Assembly (NCBI RefSeq): GCF_016918035.1
Contig: NZ_JAERWK010000016.1
Location: 62,001-126,000 of the forward strand
DNA length: 64,000 bases
Source of the DNA: Nakamurella leprariae
GTDB taxonomy: Bacteria > Actinomycetota > Actinomycetes > Mycobacteriales > Nakamurellaceae
Direction of reading: 5' to 3'
Shown here: positions 32,825-42,160 of the stretch, one piece after another
Position numbering within the stretch: the first letter of the stretch is position 1
How the letters are laid out: every line of letters begins with the position of its first letter
Notes under the pieces: generated by a model
The model's input: the letters and a program-made list of their open reading frames with translations, nothing else
The model's database searches: none
What the model was told of the DNA's origin: nothing
Position numbers and translations under genes: made by a program

Positions 32825-34335
32825 GCCGTCACCGGCAGGCCGAGCCGGTCGCCGAGCGCGGCGAGGTCGACGGACTGCTCCAGGGCGTCGGCGACGGTGT
32901 CGATCATCGCCTCCCGCCGGTCGGCGAACGCCGGGGCGACCGGATCAGGGCGCCACCGGCTGCCGGCGGCCGCGGCCGCCTCGGCCAGCCAGGCCCGGCG
33001 GAACCCGTCGTGCTCGAACGCGCCGTGCCACATGGTGCCCCACACCGACCCGACCCGGCCGCCCCCGGGGAACGCCTCGTCGGACGTCGCCACCGTGGGC
33101 CGCCCGTGATGGATCTCGTAGCCGCCCACCGCTGCTCCCCGCCACGTCCCGGTACTGCGCCGCTGCACCTTGGCCGCCTCGAACCGCACGTCGACCGGGA
33201 GCAGCCCCAGCCCGGTCACCTCGACATCGGCACTGGATCCGGCGCCACCGGCGAGCACCTCGACGCCGTCCGGATCGTTGATGGTCCGGCCGAGCATCTG
33301 GAACCCACCGCACAGTCCGAGCACCGGCCGCCCGGCCGCCGCCACCCGGTGCACCGCCCCGGCCAGCCCGGTTCTGTGGAGCCAGGCCAGATCGCTGATG
33401 GTGGCACGGGTCCCGGGGAGCACGACGAGATCGGCAGCGGCCACCACGGCGGGGTCGGCGGTCACCGACACCTGCACCCCGGGCTCGGCGGCCAGGGCGT
33501 CGACGTCGGTGCCGTTGGACATCCGGGGCAGCCGCACCACGGCCACCCGCAGCACTCCGCCATCGGTCCCGGCGCCGTCGGTCGCCGCGGCGTCCTCGTG
33601 CCGCCAGCGCGCCACCTCGAGGGTGTCCTCGCCGTCCAACCACACCCCGGACAGCCACGGCACCACCCCGACCACGGGGACGCCCGTGAGCTCGGTGATG
33701 CGGTCCAGGCCCGGGGTGAGCACGGCCGGGTCGCCGCGGAACTTGTTGATCAGGAAGCCGCGCAGCAGCGCCCGGTCCTCGGGCTCGAGCAGCGCCGCCG
33801 TCCCGTACAGCGAGGCGAACACCCCGCCCCGGTCGATGTCCCCCACCAGCAGCACCGGCAGGTCGAACCGGCGGGCCAGCCCCATGTTCACGTAGTCACC
33901 GGCGCGCAGGTTGATCTCCGCCGGCGATCCGGCCCCCTCGCACACCACCACATCGAACCGCTCGGCCAGCTCCTCGTAGGCGGCCCAGGCCGCGGCGGCC
34001 AGATGGGCGCGACCATTGGCGAACTCACCCGAGCCGAGCTGCCCGGCCGGCCGGCCGCGGACCAGGACGAACGACCGCCGGTCCGACCCGGGTTTGAGCA
34101 GCACCGGATTCATGGCCGGCTCGGGGTCCACCCGGCAGGCCTGCGCCTGCAGCACCTGGGCCCGGCCGATCTCCGCGCCGTCCGCGCAGACCATCGAGTT
34201 GTTCGACATGTTCTGCGCCTTGAACGGCGCCACCCGCAGCCCGCGGCGCACCAGCACCCGGCACAGACCCGCGGTGATCAGCGACTTGCCGGCGTCCGAG
34301 GAGGTGCCGGCGACGAGCACACCCCGAGCGGTCAC
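32821..34335 (-). CDS. cobQ: Cobyric acid synthase
   Basis: 504 residues. CobQ amidates four side chains of adenosylcobyrinic a,c-diamide. The N-terminal ATPase domain has GTSSDAGKSLITAGLCRVL and PFKAQNMSNNSMV; LVGDIDRGGVFASLYGT and GFLINKFRGDPAVL follow. The C-terminal glutamine amidotransferase domain has the nucleophile cysteine in VLGLCGGFQMLG and the histidine in GGYEIHHGR. GTG 34335 was chosen because TAGGGT lies exactly 7 nt before it; the frame extends to 34431 without homology. It is the first gene of the cobQ-cobF operon. Confidence 0.96.
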   Translation of the reverse strand: MTARGVLVAGTSSDAGKSLITAGLCRVLVRRGLRVAPFKAQNMSNNSMVCADGAEIGRAQVLQAQACRVDPEPAMNPVLLKPGSDRRSFVLVRGRPAGQLGSGEFANGRAHLAAAAWAAYEELAERFDVVVCEGAGSPAEINLRAGDYVNMGLARRFDLPVLLVGDIDRGGVFASLYGTAALLEPEDRALLRGFLINKFRGDPAVLTPGLDRITELTGVPVVGVVPWLSGVWLDGEDTLEVARWRHEDAAATDGAGTDGGVLRVAVVRLPRMSNGTDVDALAAEPGVQVSVTADPAVVAAADLVVLPGTRATISDLAWLHRTGLAGAVHRVAAAGRPVLGLCGGFQMLGRTINDPDGVEVLAGGAGSSADVEVTGLGLLPVDVRFEAAKVQRRSTGTWRGAAVGGYEIHHGRPTVATSDEAFPGGGRVGSVWGTMWHGAFEHDGFRRAWLAEAAAAAGSRWRPDPVAPAFADRREAMIDTVADALEQSVDLAALGDRLGLPVTA

Positions 34336-34342
34336 GCAGGAC

Positions 34343-34348
34343 ACCCTA
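34343..34348 (-). promoter_or_regulatory. Leaderless-type -10 box for cobQ-cobF
   Basis: TAGGGT on the minus strand, 7 nt before the GTG at 34335. No riboswitch-like leader can fit, so this operon is unlikely to be riboswitch-controlled. Confidence 0.55.
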
Positions 34349-34468
34349 CGGCCCGCAGCGGCGGGCAGATCGGTTGACGCGTCCGTCGCCGGGGCACTGC
34401 CGTCGGTGTCCGGCCCGCCGACCGACACCACCGATCACCAGCCCGCCGACCGACGACAGGAGCGACCC

Positions 34469-35677
34469 GTGCCGCAGCGCGAACCACGCCAGGCCGTCAT
34501 CTCCGGCGCCAGGATCGCCGGCCTGTCCGCGGCGTTCTGGCTGCGCCGCACCGGGTGGGCGGTCACCGTGCTGGAGCGGGCCGAGACCTTCCGCGACGGT
34601 GGCCAGAACGTCGACGTGCGTGGCGTCGCCCGGGAGGTGCTCGACCGGATGGGGCTGGTCGAGGCGGTCCGGGCCCGGAACACGACCGAGACCGGCACCG
34701 TCCTGGTCGACGAGGACGGCATCGTCACCGCCGAACTGCCGTCCGACGGACCCGACGGGGCCACGGCCGAACTCGAGGTGCTGCGCGGCGACTTCGCCCG
34801 GACCATCCTGGACGCGCTGCCGGACGGGGTCGAGATCCGCTACGGCCAGACCATCGTCGAGGTCGACGACCACTCCGGTGACGGTGACGACGTGCGACCG
34901 GTGACCGTGACCACCGCGTCGGGGCAAGAACTGCCGGCCGACCTGCTGGTGATCGCCGAGGGCGTCCGCTCCAGCACCCGCGACCTGCTGTTCTCCGACC
35001 AGGTGGAGCGCCGAGAGCTCGGCATCTCCATGGTGTTCGGCACCATCCCGCGCACCGCGACCGACGACGACCGCTGGCGCTGGCTGACCACCACCGGTGG
35101 ACGCCAGGTGCACCTGCGACCGGACCCGTACGGGACGACCCGGGCCATCCTGGCCGTCGCCCGCGCCGGGAACCTGGTCGAGCTGGACCGGGCGGCGGCG
35201 ATGGCCCGGCTGCGCGAGCTGTTCGCCGACGCCGGCTGGGAGGCCGGCCGGGTGCTGGACGGCTTCGAGACCTCCGACGACGTCTACGTCGACGACCTCA
35301 CCCAGATCCGCATGCCGAGCTGGCACGCGGGCCGGGTCATGCTGGCCGGGGACGCCGCCTGGTGCGTGACCCCGATGGGCGGCGGCGGAGCGTCGCTGGC
35401 CCTGGTCAGCGGCTACGTCCTGGCCGCGCAGCTGTCGACCGCCCCGGACGTCGCCACCGCACTCGGGGAGTACGAGGCCTGGATGCGGCCGCTGGTGGAC
35501 GACGTCCAGCACCTGCCGCCCGGCATCGAGCACTTCGCCTACCCGAAGACCCGGCTGGGCGTGGCCGTCCGGCGGCTGCTGGACAAGGCCATCACCTCAC
35601 CGCCGTTGCGCCCACTGGCGGCCAGGCTCACCCAGGTCGCCGAGACCGACCGCCCGCTGCCCGTCCTCACCGGCTGA
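34469..35677 (+). CDS. FAD-dependent monooxygenase (PHBH/TetX-like)
   Basis: 402 residues. N-terminal Rossmann AVISGARIAGLSAAFWLRR, in which the usual second Gly of GxGxxG is Arg; LVIAEGVRSSTRDLLF is the DG-type NADPH/FAD segment and VMLAGDAAWCVTPMGGGGAS the GD motif that holds the ribityl chain. This family hydroxylates aromatics or antibiotics such as tetracycline. GTG 34469 follows AGGAG with 6-7 nt spacing. It stands alone between cobQ and the PH-domain pair; role unknown. Confidence 0.9.
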   Translation: MPQREPRQAVISGARIAGLSAAFWLRRTGWAVTVLERAETFRDGGQNVDVRGVAREVLDRMGLVEAVRARNTTETGTVLVDEDGIVTAELPSDGPDGATAELEVLRGDFARTILDALPDGVEIRYGQTIVEVDDHSGDGDDVRPVTVTTASGQELPADLLVIAEGVRSSTRDLLFSDQVERRELGISMVFGTIPRTATDDDRWRWLTTTGGRQVHLRPDPYGTTRAILAVARAGNLVELDRAAAMARLRELFADAGWEAGRVLDGFETSDDVYVDDLTQIRMPSWHAGRVMLAGDAAWCVTPMGGGGASLALVSGYVLAAQLSTAPDVATALGEYEAWMRPLVDDVQHLPPGIEHFAYPKTRLGVAVRRLLDKAITSPPLRPLAARLTQVAETDRPLPVLTG

Positions 35678-35737
35678 CCCAGGCACGCGGACCTCCCGAG
35701 ATCATCGGCGACGGTCATCCGCGCGACCGGCCGCCCG

Positions 35738-35743
35738 TAGGGT
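35738..35743 (+). promoter_or_regulatory. Leaderless-type -10 box for the PH-domain pair
   Basis: TAGGGT ends 6 nt before GTG 35750. Confidence 0.5.
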
Positions 35744-35749
35744 GGCGAC

Positions 35750-36370
35750 GTGCTCGGCGCGCCACTTCCTCCCCCAGAGCCCGCTGCCGAGACCGCCTCC
35801 GGGTCAGCCGCCGAGCTGACCTCCGGGCCCACGCCCGAGCGCCCGGTCGTGTCCCCGTCCCCGCCCGACCCGGCACCCGAACCGCTGCCCGGTGATGACC
35901 ATGCCGCCCGGCAGCGACTGCCGGCCCGCACCCGCAGCTACTGGCACCTCCGCGGTCTGCTCACCGGGCTGGTCGCCACGGCCGCCGCGACGGGGCTGTT
36001 CGGATTCCTGATCACCGGGCCGCCCGCGTGGTTGCGCTGGACCGTCATCGGCCTCGTCGCGGCCTGGACCCTGCTGGGTCAGGCGATGATCGCGCCGCCC
36101 ATCCGGTACCGGGTCACCTGGTTCGCGCTGTCCGAGCGCGAACTGGAGATCCAGCACGGCTGGCTCGTGGTGTCCCGCACCGTGGTGCCGATGAACCGGG
36201 TGCAGTACCTGCAGGTGGAGCGGGGGCCGCTGGCGCGCCGGTTCCGGCTGGCCAACCTGCACGTGCACACCGCCGGCGGGATGGTGCCGTTGCGGGGCAT
36301 GGACGACCCGGAGGCCGAACGGATCCGTGGACGGATCAGCGCCCTCGCCCACCTCGAGGACGACCTGTGA
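35750..36370 (+). CDS. Membrane protein with bacterial PH (bPH2/DUF304) domain, YdbS-like
   Basis: 206 residues. A ~65-residue Pro/Glu-rich cytosolic lead precedes two membrane helices (GLLTGLVATAAATGLFGFLI; WTVIGLVAAWTLLGQAMIA). The PH domain follows with YRVTWFALSERELEIQHGWL, VVPMNRVQYLQVERGPLARR and LHVHTAGGMVPLRGM. It is followed, with a GTGA overlap, by a larger protein with three such domains, the YdbS-YdbT arrangement. Biochemical role unknown; a Bacillus pair of this type affects bacteriocin resistance. Confidence 0.88.
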   Translation: MLGAPLPPPEPAAETASGSAAELTSGPTPERPVVSPSPPDPAPEPLPGDDHAARQRLPARTRSYWHLRGLLTGLVATAAATGLFGFLITGPPAWLRWTVIGLVAAWTLLGQAMIAPPIRYRVTWFALSERELEIQHGWLVVSRTVVPMNRVQYLQVERGPLARRFRLANLHVHTAGGMVPLRGMDDPEAERIRGRISALAHLEDDL

Positions 36371-37905
36371 GTGCACCGCCGGACCCACCCGGACGGGCCC
36401 CGAGGGACGACCTGCCGTTCCGGCGGCTGCACCCGGCCTACCTGCTCATCAGCGGCGGCCGGGCGCTGCGTTCGCTCCTCCCGGTGATCGCAGTCGGCAT
36501 CTGGCGCATCCCCGGCTGGACCATCGGGGTGGTGGCCGGGTTGGTCGCGGTGTTCGCGGTGGCCGGCTGGCTGACCAAGCGGTACGCCATCCTGCACGGC
36601 GTCTTCCATCTGCAGTCCGGCGTGCTGAACCGCACCGTGCACACCGTCCCGATCACCCGCATCACCGCGGTCGACGCCTCCCGCGGCATCGTGCAGCGGT
36701 TGCTGCGGGTCTGGGGCGTCACGCTGCGCACGCCCGCCGGCGGCGACACCCGGTCGCTGCACCTGGCCTGCGTCACGGCCGCCGAGCTGGCCCGGCTGCG
36801 CACGGCCCTGGCACCGCATCACCGGGCGGCGTCCGCCGCGCCGGTCGCGGCCGGCCCGGAGCCCGGCCCGGCCGGACCGGCGACGGTGATCGCCAGGCAG
36901 CTCGGCGCGGGAGCCACCGACGACGTCGGCTCGGCCTCGGTGGCGATCACCGCACCCGAGCCCCTGGCCGTGCTGGACAGCCGGACCCTGGCGGTGGCCA
37001 CGGTCACCGGCGTGTCCATCCCGCTCATCTTCGCCGGCTTGTCGGCCGCCTGGGAGCGCGCCCGCGCCCTGCTGCCGCGAGACACGCTGCGCCGACTGGA
37101 GCAGCAGCTGTTCGGTCCGGACGGGGCGACCGTGCTGATCCTGGTGGCGATCGCGGTCGCCGCGGTGGTGATCGGCTCGCTGCTGACCGCCCAGCGGATG
37201 GCCCGGTTCACCCTGGTCCGGGACGGCGACGTGCTGCGCACCTCGCGCGGGCTGTTCTCCCAGCAGACCGCGACCATCACGGTGGCCCGGGTGCACGCCG
37301 TGCGCCTCGTCGAGGGATGGCTGCGCCGGCGACTGGGCTGGTGCGCCGTCGAGGTGGAGATCTCCGGGGCGGGCACGGCGCCCAGCGGCGAGCGGACGCT
37401 GTTCCCGTTGCTGCGCCGCGAGCAGGCCGCGGCGCTGGTCGAACGGGCCCTGCCCGAGCTGCACTGGGTGCCCGCCCCGCTCACCCCGGTGCCCCGGGCT
37501 TCCCGCCGCCGCTTCCTGACCGTGCCGGTGTGGATCGGCGTCGGCGTGGCCGCGCTCGGCTGGTTGGTGTTCGGCCGACCCACCGACTGGTGGGCGGTGT
37601 TGGTGGCGCTGCCGCCGGTGCTCGGCGTGCTGATCGGGGTGGCCCAGGCCCGGGCGGCCGGCTGGGCGCTCGACCGCGAGACGGTGGTCTTCCGGGGGCA
37701 CCGGGTGCTGGCCCGGGTCACCACCGTGGCCCGGCTGCACCGGGTGCAGCTCACCCAGCGTCGGCAGACCTGGTGGCAACGGCGGGCCGGGATCGCGTCG
37801 CTGCGGATCACCCTGGCGTCCCGGCGCACCACCGGGATCCGTCACCTGCCGCTCGATGAGATCCGCGGGTTGCGTCTCCGGGTCGGGCGGCCGGCCCCGC
37901 GGTGA
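36367..37905 (+). CDS. Membrane protein with three bPH2 domains, YdbT-like
   Basis: 512 residues. Three repeats of a helix pair followed by a PH domain: residues ~30-150 (KRYAILHGVFHLQSGVLNRT; VPITRITAVDASRGIVQRLL), ~210-370 (ARFTLVRDGDVLRTSRGLFS; VARVHAVRLVEGWLRRRLGW) and ~390-510 (WALDRETVVFRGHRVLARVT; VARLHRVQLTQRRQTWWQRR). GTG 36367 overlaps the stop of the smaller partner. The two proteins probably form one membrane complex. Confidence 0.88.
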   Translation: MSAPPDPPGRAPRDDLPFRRLHPAYLLISGGRALRSLLPVIAVGIWRIPGWTIGVVAGLVAVFAVAGWLTKRYAILHGVFHLQSGVLNRTVHTVPITRITAVDASRGIVQRLLRVWGVTLRTPAGGDTRSLHLACVTAAELARLRTALAPHHRAASAAPVAAGPEPGPAGPATVIARQLGAGATDDVGSASVAITAPEPLAVLDSRTLAVATVTGVSIPLIFAGLSAAWERARALLPRDTLRRLEQQLFGPDGATVLILVAIAVAAVVIGSLLTAQRMARFTLVRDGDVLRTSRGLFSQQTATITVARVHAVRLVEGWLRRRLGWCAVEVEISGAGTAPSGERTLFPLLRREQAAALVERALPELHWVPAPLTPVPRASRRRFLTVPVWIGVGVAALGWLVFGRPTDWWAVLVALPPVLGVLIGVAQARAAGWALDRETVVFRGHRVLARVTTVARLHRVQLTQRRQTWWQRRAGIASLRITLASRRTTGIRHLPLDEIRGLRLRVGRPAPR

Positions 37906-37921
37906 TCCGGACCGTGCGCCG

Positions 37922-37927
37922 TACCGT
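37922..37927 (+). promoter_or_regulatory. Leaderless-type -10 box for the sugar-dehydrogenase lipoprotein
   Basis: TACCGT ends 7 nt before ATG 37935. Confidence 0.5.
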
Positions 37928-37934
37928 GGACGTG

Positions 37935-39155
37935 ATGAGACCGCCCGCCCGCCGCCCCCGAAGGACCGGGCGTGCGCGCCCCCGGGCACGGCTGGCCGGG
38001 CTCGCCGCCGCGGCGGCCCTGCTGCTGACCGGCTGCGCCGACTTCTCCGGCGAACCGGCCCCGTTCACCGTGCAGCCCTCGCTCACCGCCGTCGCGCCGC
38101 AGCCGGTCGAACCCAGCACCGGGCGGTCCACCTCACCCACCCCACCGACCGGCTCCGCGCCCCCGTCCGGGACGACCGACCCCGACGATCCGTGCGCCCC
38201 CACCGACCCGGCCGTCATCGCCACCTGTCTGGCCGCCCCGTGGGGGCTGGCCCCCCTCCCCGACGGGCAGAGCGCCTTCGTCGGTGAACGCACCACCGGC
38301 CGGATCCTGCAGGTCGCCCGGAACACGCCGACCAGGGAGGTCGCCGTGATCGAGGACCTGGACGCCAGCGGCACCGGCGGCCTGCTCGGCATCGCCCTGT
38401 CGCCCGCGTACGCCGAGGACCGGCTGCTCTACGCGTACGTCACCACGGCGACCGACAACCGCGTGGTCAAGATCGCCGAGGGCGACGTGCCCAAGCCGGT
38501 GATCACCGGGATCCCCAAGGGCGCCGTCCACAACGGTGGCCGGATCGCGTTCGCCGGCGACGGCAGTCTGATCATCGGCACCGGCGACGCCGGGAACCCC
38601 GCCCTGGCCGCCGACCCGGCGTCGCTGGCCGGCACCGTGCTGCGGGTGGACGAGTTCGGGGCGCCGCGGGCCGACAATCCCACCCCCGGCTCCCCGGTGC
38701 TGGCCCGCGGGTTCACCGACGTGACCGGCGCCTGCCGGCTGGCCGACGGCTCCGTCGCCGTGATCGACCACCGGGACGCGGCCGACCTGCTCATCATGCC
38801 GCTGCCCGGGCGGGACTACACCGCCCCGGTGTCCGGGGACGCGCTGTGGAGCTGGGCCCGCGCCGACGGCGGCGCCAACGACTGCGCGGTCGACGCCGGC
38901 ACCCTGGCCAGCACCTCGCTGGACACCCCGTCCGTCTCCGGGCTGGCCATGTCGCCGGACAACCAGTTCAGCGGCGACCCGGCCCAGCTGCTCGACGGGC
39001 GGTACGGCCGGCTGCTCACCGTGGTCCCGGACGGGCAGGGCCTGCTCTGGTTGACCACCTCGAACAAGGACGGAGTCGGCACCCCGGTACCCAGCGACGA
39101 CCGGGTGCTGGTGCTTCCGACGTCGGAGAACGGCGGCGGGGGCGGGCCGGACTGA
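37935..39155 (+). CDS. Glucose/sorbosone dehydrogenase-type lipoprotein (PQQ beta-propeller)
   Basis: 406 residues. Arg-rich start, then LAGLAAAAALLLTGC with lipobox LTGC, so it is a secreted lipoprotein with a Ser/Thr/Pro linker of about 75 residues. The propeller shows APWGLAPLPDGQSAFVGERT, GTGGLLGIALSPAYAEDRLL, HNGGRIAFAGDGSLIIGTGD and TTSNKDGVGTPVPSDDR, as in soluble aldose-sugar dehydrogenases and mycobacterial LppZ. ATG 37935 fits the leaderless box; GTG 37902, overlapping the PH-protein stop, is an alternative. The exact substrate is unknown. Confidence 0.87.
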   Translation: MRPPARRPRRTGRARPRARLAGLAAAAALLLTGCADFSGEPAPFTVQPSLTAVAPQPVEPSTGRSTSPTPPTGSAPPSGTTDPDDPCAPTDPAVIATCLAAPWGLAPLPDGQSAFVGERTTGRILQVARNTPTREVAVIEDLDASGTGGLLGIALSPAYAEDRLLYAYVTTATDNRVVKIAEGDVPKPVITGIPKGAVHNGGRIAFAGDGSLIIGTGDAGNPALAADPASLAGTVLRVDEFGAPRADNPTPGSPVLARGFTDVTGACRLADGSVAVIDHRDAADLLIMPLPGRDYTAPVSGDALWSWARADGGANDCAVDAGTLASTSLDTPSVSGLAMSPDNQFSGDPAQLLDGRYGRLLTVVPDGQGLLWLTTSNKDGVGTPVPSDDRVLVLPTSENGGGGGPD

Positions 39156-39181
39156 CCGTGGCCGCCCCCGCCGGGCGCCGG

Positions 39182-39343
39182 TCAGCGGCGGATCGAGCTC
39201 CGGCGCCGCGCCGCCACGATCAGCGCGGTGACCACGAACAGCACGACGCCGATGATCCCGAGCCAGAGCAGCCCCTTGATCACGAAACCGAGCACCGACA
39301 GCACGATCCAGACCACCAGCAGCAACAGCAGGAAACCCACCAT
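39182..39343 (-). CDS. Small hydrophobic membrane protein
   Basis: 53 residues, almost all hydrophobic: MVGFLLLLLVVWIVLSVLGF, then a second helix LLWLGIIGVVLFVVTALIVA and a basic tail ARRRSSIRR. Start ATG 39343 has a perfect AGGAGG 8 nt upstream, strong support for a real gene. Small two-helix proteins of this kind are common in actinobacteria and of unknown function. It is convergent with the sugar-dehydrogenase lipoprotein. Confidence 0.75.
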   Translation of the reverse strand: MVGFLLLLLVVWIVLSVLGFVIKGLLWLGIIGVVLFVVTALIVAARRRSSIRR

Positions 39344-39432
39344 GACGCACCTCCTGATCACGCGAGCTGATCACCCGACGGACGCGCCACGCTACTCCCG
39401 AGATCGACTCGGTGCCTCGGGCAGCAGGTCGG

Positions 39433-40290
39433 TCAGGAGCTGGGATCGGCGAGCGCGGTGACCCGCGGCAGCGGCCGCCGGTTGGCCAGCATGCCCAGTG
39501 CCTCCCGCGCAGGGCCCGGTTCGTCCGGATCCACCTCGGCGAGCAGCAGTTCCGGAGCGGCCCCGGCCTCGGCGACCGGGACGCCGGTGGGCGAGACGAC
39601 CACACTGGACCCGATGCCGGTGGGCGCCTTCCGGCTCGGCTCGAGCCCGACCGTTCTCGGATCGCCCTGCGCGGCGGCCAGGATCCAGCTGCCGCTGTCC
39701 AGCGCCCGGGCCCGGGTCAGCACCTGCCACTGTTCCCGCTTGCCCGGACCGGCGCCCCATGACGTGGCCACCACCGTGGCCTGGGCGCCGGCTTCGGCCA
39801 GGGCCTGGTACAGCGCCGGGAACCGGACGTCGTAGCAGGTGGTCAGCCCGACCCGGACGCCGTCCACGGTGATCACCACCAGCTCCTCGCCCGGCGCCAC
39901 CGTGCGGGACTCGGCGAAGCCGAACGCGTCGTACAGGTGCAGCTTGTCGTAGCGCGCCTCGACGCCGCCGCCGGTGGCCAGCAGCGTGTTGAGCACGCGC
40001 GGTCGATCCGCACCCGGCTCAGCCCCTGATCCAGCCGGTCCCGGCGTGAACATGCCGACCACCACGGTGATCCCGGCGCGGTCGGCGGCGGTGCGCACCG
40101 CATCGGCCCACGGCCCGTCCAGCGGCTCAGCGACCGGCGCCAACGGCACCCCGAACGCGCACATCGTGGCCTCGGGGAAGACGACGAGCCGGGCACCGGC
40201 GTCGGCCGCCCGCCGGGTCCACTCACCCACCCGCGCCGCGTTGGTCGACGGGTCGGTGGTCGAGACGATCTGGGCCAGGGCGATCCGCAT
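39433..40290 (-). CDS. Carbon-nitrogen hydrolase (nitrilase superfamily amidase)
   Basis: 285 residues. The Glu-Lys-Cys triad is complete: E in LVVFPEATMCAFG, K in RYDKLHLYDAFG and C in GLTTCYDVRFPALYQ. This resembles omega-amidase/NIT2-type and deaminated-glutathione amidases. ATG 40290 is preceded by CAGGCT with a 7-nt gap and no ribosome site, consistent with a leaderless transcript. It probably hydrolyses a small amide; the exact substrate is unknown. Confidence 0.9.
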   Translation of the reverse strand: MRIALAQIVSTTDPSTNAARVGEWTRRAADAGARLVVFPEATMCAFGVPLAPVAEPLDGPWADAVRTAADRAGITVVVGMFTPGPAGSGAEPGADRPRVLNTLLATGGGVEARYDKLHLYDAFGFAESRTVAPGEELVVITVDGVRVGLTTCYDVRFPALYQALAEAGAQATVVATSWGAGPGKREQWQVLTRARALDSGSWILAAAQGDPRTVGLEPSRKAPTGIGSSVVVSPTGVPVAEAGAAPELLLAEVDPDEPGPAREALGMLANRRPLPRVTALADPSS

Positions 40291-40297
40291 GCGGCCC

Positions 40298-40303
40298 AGC
40301 CTG
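40298..40303 (-). promoter_or_regulatory. Leaderless-type -10 box for the C-N hydrolase
   Basis: CAGGCT on the minus strand, 7 nt before ATG 40290. Confidence 0.4.
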
Positions 40304-40347
40304 CCCGTCCGGTGTACCGGACGGCCAGCCGGGGCACCGTGGTGGGT

Positions 40348-40578
40348 GTGCGAACCGCTGCGATCGTGACCGTGTACGTGGCCTTGGCCGTGATCATCGG
40401 CCTGCTCCTGACCACGCTGGCCCATTGGCGGCGGTTCCGGCACGAGACCGACCGGCTGCGGGCCTGGCAGTCGGTCTACGGACGGACCGGCGGCAAGGTG
40501 GCGCTCGTCATCGCCGCGGTGGCCGTCGCGGTGCTGGCCGGCGCGATGGCCGCGGTGGCCAACCTGCCGCCGGAGTGA
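40348..40578 (+). CDS. Small membrane protein
   Basis: 76 residues with two membrane helices (IVTVYVALAVIIGLLLTTLA and ALVIAAVAVAVLAGAMAAVA) joined by a charged loop HWRRFRHETDRLRAW. GTG 40348 was chosen because CACCGT ends 7 nt before it; GTG 40312 is also in frame. Function unknown. It lies divergent from the C-N hydrolase and convergent with gatB. Confidence 0.65.
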   Translation: MRTAAIVTVYVALAVIIGLLLTTLAHWRRFRHETDRLRAWQSVYGRTGGKVALVIAAVAVAVLAGAMAAVANLPPE

Positions 40579-40636
40579 TCCGTCCGGCGGCAGGCGGAGT
40601 GTCCGGCCTCGGTCCGCCCCCGGATCAGCCCCCTGA

Positions 40637-42160
40637 TCAGCCCTCGACGCCCAGCGTGCGCAGCACCAGCTCGCGCACCTTGGCCGCGTCGGCCTGCCCC
40701 TTGGTCGCCTTCATCACCGCGCCGACGATCGCACCCGCGGCCTGGACCTTGCCGCTGCGGATCTTGTCGGCCACTCCCGGCTGGGCGGCCAGCGCCTCGT
40801 CCACCGCGGCCTGCAGGGCGCCGTCGTCGGAGACGACGGCCAGCCCGCGGGCGGCCACCACCTCGTCCGGCTCGCCATCGCCGGCCAGCACGCCGTCGAT
40901 GACCTGCCGGGCCAGCTTGGTGGTGAGCGCGCCCTCGTTGACCAGGGTGATGACCCGGGCCAGCTGGGCCGGCGTGATGGCCAGCTCGGTGAGCGCCACG
41001 CCCTCGGTCTTGGCCTGCTGCCCGAGGTAGGCCGACCACCAGGACCGGGCCTCGGCGGCCGTCGCCCCGGCGGCCACCGTCTGCTCGACCAGGCCGACGG
41101 CGTCGGCGGCGACCAGGTCACGCATCTCGAGATCGCTGAAGCCCCAGTCGGCCTGCAGCCGGGCGCGGCGCACCCAGGGCAGTTCCGGCAGCGCGCCGCG
41201 GATCTGCTCGACCCATTCGCGGTCCGGCGCGATCGGGACCAGGTCCGGCTCCGGGAAGTACCGGTAGTCCTCGGCGGTCTCCTTGGACCGGCCGGACGAC
41301 GTGGTGCCGGTCGACTCGTCGAAGTGGCGGGTCTCCTGCACGATCCGCTCGCCGGCGACCAGACGCGCGCCCTGGCGCTGGATCTCGTGCCGCACCGCCC
41401 GCTCCACCGAGCGCAGCGAGTTCACGTTCTTGGTCTCGGTCCGGGTGCCCAGCTCGGTGGTGCCGGCCGGGGCGAGCGAGAGGTTGGCGTCGCAGCGCAG
41501 CGACCCCTGGTCCATCCGCACGTCCGAGACCTCGAGGGACAGCAGCAGGTCCCGCAGCGCCCGGACGTAGGAGCGGGCCACCAGCGGGGCCGCCGCCCTG
41601 GTGCCCAGGATCGGCTTGGTGACGATCTCGACGAGCGGGACGCCGGCCCGGTTGTAGTCCAGCAGCGAGTACTCGGCGCCCTGGATACGACCAGTCCGAC
41701 CTCCCATGTGCGTGGACTTGCCGGTGTCCTCCTCCATGTGGGCCCGCTCGATCTCGATGCGCACCGTCTCCCCCGAGCCGTCATCCAGTTCCACGTCCAG
41801 GTACCCGTTGAACGCGATCGGCTCGTCGTACTGCGAGGTCTGGAAGTTCTTCGGCATGTCCGGGTAGAAGTAGTTCTTCCGGGCGAAGCGGCACCAGTCG
41901 GCGATCGTGCAGTTCAGGGCCAGCCCGATGCGGATGGCGTACTCCACCGCCGTCCGGTTCACCGTCGGCATCGCCCCGGGCAGGGCCAGGCACACCGGGC
42001 AGACCTGGGTGTTCGGCTCGCCGCCGTACGTGGTCGGGCAGCCGCAGAACATCTTGGTCGCAGTGCCCAGCTCGACGTGCACCTCCAGACCCATGGCGGG
42101 GTCGAAGGTCTCGATCGCCTCGTCGTAGTCCATCAGCATCGGAGCGCTCACGGTCGTCAT
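40637..42160 (-). CDS. gatB: Aspartyl/glutamyl-tRNA amidotransferase subunit B
   Basis: 507 residues. GatB phosphorylates Glu-tRNAGln or Asp-tRNAAsn and receives ammonia from Gat[21 protein letters not shown] and [20 protein letters not shown] carry the zinc cysteines; [20 protein letters not shown] and [15 protein letters not shown] are the kinase-site blocks. The C-terminal YqeY-like tail domain is complete. ATG 42160 overlaps the gatA stop (ATGA). Third gene of gatC-gatA-gatB. Confidence 0.98.
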   Translation of the reverse strand: MTTVSAPMLMDYDEAIETFDPAMGLEVHVELGTATKMFCGCPTTYGGEPNTQVCPVCLALPGAMPTVNRTAVEYAIRIGLALNCTIADWCRFARKNYFYPDMPKNFQTSQYDEPIAFNGYLDVELDDGSGETVRIEIERAHMEEDTGKSTHMGGRTGRIQGAEYSLLDYNRAGVPLVEIVTKPILGTRAAAPLVARSYVRALRDLLLSLEVSDVRMDQGSLRCDANLSLAPAGTTELGTRTETKNVNSLRSVERAVRHEIQRQGARLVAGERIVQETRHFDESTGTTSSGRSKETAEDYRYFPEPDLVPIAPDREWVEQIRGALPELPWVRRARLQADWGFSDLEMRDLVAADAVGLVEQTVAAGATAAEARSWWSAYLGQQAKTEGVALTELAITPAQLARVITLVNEGALTTKLARQVIDGVLAGDGEPDEVVAARGLAVVSDDGALQAAVDEALAAQPGVADKIRSGKVQAAGAIVGAVMKATKGQADAAKVRELVLRTLGVEG